A DNA stretch of 43,912 bases from a bacterium. GTDB taxonomy: Bacteria > Acidobacteriota > HRBIN11 > JAKEFK01. The DNA lies in the NCBI GenBank assembly GCA_022616075.1, contig JAKEFK010000236.1, positions 1-43,912 of the forward strand. The letters are read 5' to 3'. This document shows, in pieces, positions 39,462 to 43,912 of this stretch; position 1 is the stretch's first letter, and every line of letters starts with the position of its first letter. A program made the translations under genes and the position numbers. A model generated the notes under the pieces. The model searched no databases. It saw nothing but the letters and a program-made list of their open reading frames with translations, and was not told the origin of the DNA.

Positions 39462-41393
39462 TTGAGCACTGTAGCAACCGATCAACAGACAGAAACAGAC
39501 TCGCAATCAATAGCCACTGAAGATCGTCTGCAAGGACGTTATCTTCTAGTGTTGTGTCTAGGTGCCCTTGGCGTGGTTTACGGGGACATCGGAACAAGTC
39601 CCTTGTACGCCTTGCGCGAATGCTTCCACGGTCCGCATTCCATTCCAGTTTCGCAGGCGAACGTGCTGGGAGTCCTTTCTCTCATCTTCTGGTCGCTGAT
39701 CATTGTCATTTCAATCAAGTATCTGATCTTCGTGGTGCGTGCTGATAATAGCGGCGAAGGAGGAATTCTGTCACTGATGTCATTGCTAAGAACAGAAAGC
39801 CTGCCTCGAAGAACTGGGCTCGGTTTTCTGGTGACGATCGGACTCTTTGGAGCTGCTTTACTCTACGGGGACGGAATCATCACTCCCGCAATTTCTGTTC
39901 TCAGCGCAGTGGAGGGTTTGAAAGTAGCAACACCATTCTTTGAAAACAAGATCATCCCCATTACGATCGGCATTCTTTTCTTTTTGTTCTTCTTTCAACG
40001 AAAAGGCACTGCGGGAGTCGGAGCAATCTTTGGACCTCTGACGCTTTTGTGGTTTTTCACGATTGCCATACTCGGGATCGTCCATATTTTTCAGCGCCCT
40101 CAGGTACTTGCTGCTATCAATCCTTTTTACGGCGTTCATTTTTTCCTTCTCAATGGTTGGAAAGGTTTTCTTGTTCTTGGCTCCGTCTTTCTCGTTGTCA
40201 CAGGAGGCGAAGCACTTTACGCGGACATGGGACATTTTGGAAAGCGTCCGATCCGCCTCAATTGGTTTTACATTGTTCTGCCTGCGTTGACGCTAAATTA
40301 TTTTGGACAGTCAGCGTTGCTTTTGAACAAACCCGACACTGCTGTGAATCCCTTCTTTTTCATGGCGCCCTCCTGGGCCATTATTCCACTCGTGATTCTG
40401 GCTACTGCAGCGACATCGATTGCGTCGCAAGCTGTGATTTCAGGAGCATATTCTCTGACCCGCCAGGCTGTGCAGCTTGGATATTCTCCCCGCGTTCAAA
40501 TCCTTCATACATCAGCAAAAGAAATCGGACAGATTTACATCCCTGCGGTGAACTGGGCTCTGATGATTGCCACAATCATCCTGGTTCACGAATTTAAAAC
40601 TTCCAGCAATCTTGCGGCGGCATACGGAGTCGCCGTAACAACAACAATGGTAATTACAACGATTCTGCTTTATGTTGTGGCCCGCGATTTGTGGCATTGG
40701 AAAAGACTTCCCGCAATTTTATTAATGTCCTTCTTCCTTGCGATCGATCTTGCGTTCTGGGGCGCGAATATCATCAAGCTGCCGGACGGTGGTTGGGTCC
40801 CACTAGCAATCGCGACCGTTGTCTTCACCTTGATGACCACGTGGTGGCGCGGACGAAAAATTCTGGGTGACCGGTTGCAGGTTTCCGCTTTACCGGATGA
40901 GCTATTTGTCAGTAGCGTAGAAATTAATCCACCTGTCCGCGTTCCCGGAATTGCGGTGTACATGGATCGTACGCCGGAAGCCACGCCTCACGCACTTCTT
41001 CACAACATCAAACACAATAAAGTGCTGCATGAGAAAGTTGTGCTGCTTACGGTAGAAACTCTTGAGCTACCGCATGTTGACGAGAAGAACCGGGTTGTCG
41101 TCATCCCAAAGGGAAATGGCATTTTTCGCGTTATTATCCGCTATGGCTTCATGGAAGATCCCAATGTGCCACGCGTTCTAGAACAGGTAAAGGTTCCCGG
41201 ATTGGAATTCAAGCCCTCGGATACTTCCTATTTTCTGGGACGCGAATCACTCGTGGCAAGCCCCAAATGGGGAATGGCAATTTGGCGGGAAAAACTTTTC
41301 ATTTGGATGTCCAAAAACTCCACCAATGCCGCAAGTTTCTTCCGTATTCCTTCTAACCGCGTAGTAGAGCTCGGCGCCCAGGTCGAACTTTAA
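39462..41393 (+). CDS. kup: Kup-family potassium uptake transporter
   Basis: This 643-residue protein has about 12 membrane helices and a C-terminal cytoplasmic domain, standard for the KUP/HAK/KT family of proton-coupled potassium importers. The N-terminal signature GVVYGDIGTSPLYALRECF includes the conserved GDIGTSPLYA. Later marks are DNSGEGGILSLMSLLRTE, ALLYGDGIITPAISVLSAVE, VTGGEALYADMGHFG and QAVISGAYSLTRQAVQLGY. The initiation codon is TTG, since no ATG or good GTG occurs before the conserved signature. Its stop (TAA 41391-41393) shares bases with the stop of the convergent receptor gene. Confidence 0.95.
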   Translation: MSTVATDQQTETDSQSIATEDRLQGRYLLVLCLGALGVVYGDIGTSPLYALRECFHGPHSIPVSQANVLGVLSLIFWSLIIVISIKYLIFVVRADNSGEGGILSLMSLLRTESLPRRTGLGFLVTIGLFGAALLYGDGIITPAISVLSAVEGLKVATPFFENKIIPITIGILFFLFFFQRKGTAGVGAIFGPLTLLWFFTIAILGIVHIFQRPQVLAAINPFYGVHFFLLNGWKGFLVLGSVFLVVTGGEALYADMGHFGKRPIRLNWFYIVLPALTLNYFGQSALLLNKPDTAVNPFFFMAPSWAIIPLVILATAATSIASQAVISGAYSLTRQAVQLGYSPRVQILHTSAKEIGQIYIPAVNWALMIATIILVHEFKTSSNLAAAYGVAVTTTMVITTILLYVVARDLWHWKRLPAILLMSFFLAIDLAFWGANIIKLPDGGWVPLAIATVVFTLMTTWWRGRKILGDRLQVSALPDELFVSSVEINPPVRVPGIAVYMDRTPEATPHALLHNIKHNKVLHEKVVLLTVETLELPHVDEKNRVVVIPKGNGIFRVIIRYGFMEDPNVPRVLEQVKVPGLEFKPSDTSYFLGRESLVASPKWGMAIWREKLFIWMSKNSTNAASFFRIPSNRVVELGAQVEL

Positions 41394-43315
41394 GGTTCAA
41401 AGCTCAAAGAAATGCCCGCGCGCGCGTAGATTCCCGAATTTGGAAAACCGATGAACTCCTGAAATTCGTGGTCGAGCAGGTTATCGACGCGCAAAAAAGC
41501 CGCAAGGCTATCGAGGATCTGGTAGGAAGCGGCAAGATCCAGTGTCTGGTATTCCCCCGCGACGGAACGCTCGGGCACTGGAATCTGGAAATCGAAGCGC
41601 TTCCCTACCGCCGTGTATCTCAAATGCAAACGGGCGGCGTCCGTAAGTTGCCAATCCAGTCCCAGTCCTCCGCGCCACTTCGGACGGTCCCGTAAAGGCT
41701 CAGTGCTGTCACGAATATCCGCATCCACGTAATTTAAATGCGCCAGGAATTGGATCGCGTGTGTTGCGCGAAATCTCGCTTCCACCTCGGCTCCTTTTGA
41801 AATCACCTCGCGCCGGTTAACCAGCCGGAATTCATCAGAACTGAAGTCAATCAAATCGCGAAAGGAATTGTGAAACCAGGCGCCGGACACAAATAGCCTT
41901 GCATCAAGAAATTCCTTCTCAACTCCGATATCCCAACCGCGGCTTCGTTCCGGTAAAAGATCAGGATTTCCAATATTCGGATCGCTTATAGCAAAAAAGG
42001 ATGGCAGTTTGTAACCTTCGCCCCACGTCCCGCGAATTCTTGTCCCTGCGTTAGGAAAAAAATATGTAGCGCCGAAACGCGGAGAAACTTCTTCTGAAAA
42101 ATTCTCGCTATCATCCACACGAATCCCAAAAGTTGCGTGCAAATTGCCTGAATCGTAAAGAATCTCGCCTGCACCGGCCAGAGTATCTCGTTGAAGCTGA
42201 AACTCGGTGGGGAAGACTTCGGCAATGATCCCCTCACTATTACCCGATTCGCGTTTCCAGGATGCGCTGATTGTAGCGGACCATGGCGACCGTGTCCAGA
42301 AGCCAGTTGCCTGAATCCTGGTTCGCTCAAAATCACTCTTGTTCTCAAAGGAAGGCAACGAAAAAACTCCCGGTGGAATTCCGTCCAGAATCGCGGGAGT
42401 TGCGGAATCGTTCCAGTGCTCAAAGAAATCGAAATCTATTTCGAATGCCGGCTGCTGATAACGCACGCCTAACACCAATTCCTCCGATTCAGATTTCTCC
42501 GGAGCGCGCAGTATCGAAAAGAGGGGCCCGCCACCATTTTCAGGAAAACCGGAAGCGTCACTGCCGGTGTAGCGCGTGGTGAAATTGAGAACCCGGCCCG
42601 TTCCCAAATCCAGACTCGAAAAAAGGGCGGCCGTTTTCCGGTTCAAAGTATCCTGTGCCGTTTGTTCATCAATATCAAAGTAGGAGCCGCTGAAAGCATA
42701 AGACCATTTCAAATGCTGACCTTGAATACCAGTTCGCACTTCCTGCGAACCAAAATTCCCCGCGCGTGCCTCCAGAAATAGTTTTAATGGTCCGGCCCCT
42801 TTCCGGGAAACGATGTTCATCACTCCGCTGATCGCTTCCGATCCAAAAACAGAAGAAAGAGGACCCCGCACAATTTCAATTCGTTCAATCTGATCCGTGC
42901 TTAGATAAGAAAAATCGTACGAGCCGCCCAGCAAATTGGTTGGATCGTTTACCGGAATTCCATCGATCATGACAAATGTAAAGTTCGGATCGCCCCCGCG
43001 CAGCATGACTGCCGAGAGTCCGCCCGCCCCACCGGTCTGAGAAATGTGAAGGAACGGAACTCCCTGCAAAAGGTCGATCACATTTTCCGCTTTACTTGCT
43101 TCAATCATCTCGCGCGAAATTACAGTAACAGACGCAGATACCGAGGATTCCGGAATCGCCTGAGCTGAAACGGTTATGACCACCGGCTTTGCTTTCTGCT
43201 GAGGATCCTCCGTCTCTTGCCCCCATGCCCGCGCTCCAATCATGGACAGAATCAGAATCCAGGCGAATGCCTTTATAGAATTCAACGTATTTAATGATAT
43301 TTTGAAATAAAGCAT
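41390..43315 (-). CDS. TonB-dependent outer-membrane receptor, BtuB-like
   Basis: This 641-residue receptor has a signal peptide (ends near ARAWGQ), a possible TonB box (KPVVITVSAQ) and a plug domain (about 50-165; RGGDPNFTFVMIDGIPVND, EIVRGPLSSVFGSEAISGVM). A 22-strand-type barrel follows, including RFGATYFFPNAGTRIRGTWG, EGYKLPSFFA and DNLLDHEF near the end. It resembles vitamin B12 and siderophore or metal-chelate receptors; the ligand is unknown. GAGG lies about seven bases before the ATG. The ATG (43315-43313) overlaps the ATG of the divergent HTH gene, so each promoter must lie within the other's coding region. The stop overlaps the kup stop. Confidence 0.94.
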   Translation of the reverse strand: MLYFKISLNTLNSIKAFAWILILSMIGARAWGQETEDPQQKAKPVVITVSAQAIPESSVSASVTVISREMIEASKAENVIDLLQGVPFLHISQTGGAGGLSAVMLRGGDPNFTFVMIDGIPVNDPTNLLGGSYDFSYLSTDQIERIEIVRGPLSSVFGSEAISGVMNIVSRKGAGPLKLFLEARAGNFGSQEVRTGIQGQHLKWSYAFSGSYFDIDEQTAQDTLNRKTAALFSSLDLGTGRVLNFTTRYTGSDASGFPENGGGPLFSILRAPEKSESEELVLGVRYQQPAFEIDFDFFEHWNDSATPAILDGIPPGVFSLPSFENKSDFERTRIQATGFWTRSPWSATISASWKRESGNSEGIIAEVFPTEFQLQRDTLAGAGEILYDSGNLHATFGIRVDDSENFSEEVSPRFGATYFFPNAGTRIRGTWGEGYKLPSFFAISDPNIGNPDLLPERSRGWDIGVEKEFLDARLFVSGAWFHNSFRDLIDFSSDEFRLVNRREVISKGAEVEARFRATHAIQFLAHLNYVDADIRDSTEPLRDRPKWRGGLGLDWQLTDAARLHLRYTAVGKRFDFQIPVPERSVAGEYQTLDLAASYQILDSLAAFLRVDNLLDHEFQEFIGFPNSGIYARAGISLSFEP

Positions 43316-43730
43316 GAAGAAACCTCAGGCCAGTTTACCGGAACTATTTGAAAAATTGCAGCAGGCGGATGAACTTTCGGTCGAACTCGAATCTCAGCTG
43401 GAAGAACTGAAAAAACGGAGGTTGATCAAAAAAGATACGCTGAAACAACTTGTCGCTATCCTGGATGCAATTTTGAAAGAAGCATGGCAATCTTTTGGCC
43501 GCAAAGCCGCGCGATCCGGTTTTCCGTTATTGATCCGCGAGGATCAAGTCCAGAAGCGCTTTAAGATTTCCCAGGCGACCCTGTACAGGCGCCGCAAGAC
43601 TCAAGAAATACCTTATGTGCGGGACAAGGAAGGTGTAATCTGGTATCCGGTTGTGGATCTGGTGGAATACTACCTGAAGAGCCGTTCGGAAATAAGATTG
43701 CCTAAAACAGGTCGTCCCCGTAAATTTTGA
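43314..43730 (+). CDS. Small protein with coiled coil and excisionase/MerR-like HTH, function unknown
   Basis: This 138-residue basic protein has a coiled-coil N-terminus (about 8-60; LPELFEKLQQADELSVELES). A helix-turn-helix of the HTH_17/excisionase-like type follows at about 75-120 (EDQVQKRFKISQATLYRRRK, then EIPYVRDKEGVIWYPVVDLV). The tail KTGRPRKF resembles an AT-hook. It probably binds DNA. It starts inside the start region of the divergent receptor gene and ends three bases before a YHS-domain gene, so it could regulate both, perhaps in response to metal. No clear Shine-Dalgarno sequence precedes the ATG. I do not recognise a named family member. Confidence 0.8.
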   Translation: MKKPQASLPELFEKLQQADELSVELESQLEELKKRRLIKKDTLKQLVAILDAILKEAWQSFGRKAARSGFPLLIREDQVQKRFKISQATLYRRRKTQEIPYVRDKEGVIWYPVVDLVEYYLKSRSEIRLPKTGRPRKF

Positions 43731-43733
43731 TTC

Positions 43734-43912
43734 ATGAAGGATCCGGTTTGCGGCATGGATGTGGTTCCCGAAAAAGCGGCAGGACAGTTCACTTTCGACA
43801 AAACTACGTACTATTTTTGTAGTAAAGGTTGCCTGGTGAAATTCCGCCAAAACCCTGGAAACTACGCACCGCAAGCGTCCCGCCCGCAAGTTCCGCAGGA
43901 AAGCGGAGGTAC
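43734..43912 (+). CDS. YHS-domain protein, N-terminal part, possibly a heavy-metal P-type ATPase (runs off right edge)
   Basis: The open frame from ATG 43734 to the right edge gives 59 residues. It starts MKDPVCGMDVVPEKAAGQFT and continues to YYFCSKGCLVKFRQNPGNYA, a YHS domain with metal-binding cysteines C6, C29 and C33. YHS domains at the extreme N-terminus are common in copper-type P-type ATPases and some metal-handling proteins, but the rest is outside the window. It begins three bases after the HTH gene stop without its own ribosome-binding site, which suggests coupling. The ATPase reading is inference. Confidence 0.75.
   Translation, partial: MKDPVCGMDVVPEKAAGQFTFDKTTYYFCSKGCLVKFRQNPGNYAPQASRPQVPQESGG

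Noticed and set aside
43527-43889. Minus-strand frame at the right end
   Set aside because: It is antisense to the HTH and YHS genes, which have clear domain features.

Overview
The window is a gene-dense bacterial contig segment of about 44 kb with no intergenic gap above about 240 bp. It shows no tRNA, rRNA, phage, recognisable transposase or CRISPR array. Gene content resembles an aerobic, Gram-negative, heterotrophic member of the Acidobacteriota or a similar environmental phylum. It includes TonB-dependent receptors (one with a carboxypeptidase-like regulatory domain), a two-component kinase with a beta-propeller sensor, a sulfatase-like/TPR fusion, a TolB-type S9 peptidase, an A-type cytochrome oxidase with its own heme A and CtaM-type genes, and a PxpABC 5-oxoprolinase. 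Placement at phylum level is an inference from content only.

Layout, left to right. (1) 1-1205: the N-terminal part of a TonB-dependent receptor. (2) 1435-5754 (minus): class III aminotransferase, APC permease and aldehyde dehydrogenase, which look like an amine or amino-acid uptake and oxidation cassette. (3) 5897-6139: a small basic tandem-repeat protein. (4) 6226-8496: sulfatase-like/TPR membrane protein, divergent from a threonine-catabolism pair (MDR dehydrogenase and Kbl, 8539-10834). A 7Fe-type ferredoxin follows in convergent orientation. (5) 11206-14882: two-component kinase and NarL-type regulator. (6) 24770 down to 14952 (minus): a cytochrome c oxidase locus running cupredoxin-like lipoprotein, coxB, coxA, coxC, coxD, two small membrane proteins, ctaA, ctaB, ctaM, then a degenerate GGDEF-EAL/zinc-ribbon/receiver protein. 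A TATAAT promoter candidate lies ahead of it. (7) 29003 down to 25002 (minus): GHMP kinase, pxpB, pxpA, pxpC and a 3-methyladenine DNA glycosylase, tightly coupled. (8) 34589 down to 29172 (minus): HtrA-like protease, aroB, a kinase-remnant/beta-propeller fusion and a Ycf46-like AAA ATPase. (9) 34717-37921 (plus): S9 peptidase and a PQQ-type sugar dehydrogenase. (10) 37922-43912: PAS-GGDEF diguanylate cyclase, rhodanese, Kup potassium transporter, a BtuB-like receptor, a small HTH protein and the start of a YHS-domain protein.

The strongest structural theme outside the genes is a heavy load of long imperfect palindromes. There are 13 elements of about seven types, and they fill most gaps of 50 bp or more. 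Several touch stop or start codons, and one appears to be translated into the N-terminus of the heme farnesyltransferase. The most unusual protein-level observations are three. One is the kinase-remnant/propeller fusion beside an AAA ATPase. Another is the catalytically degenerate GGDEF-EAL-receiver protein at the end of the oxidase locus. The third is the small duplicated GYxYFxDxDGD protein. I did not find a clear defence system or other wholly new system.
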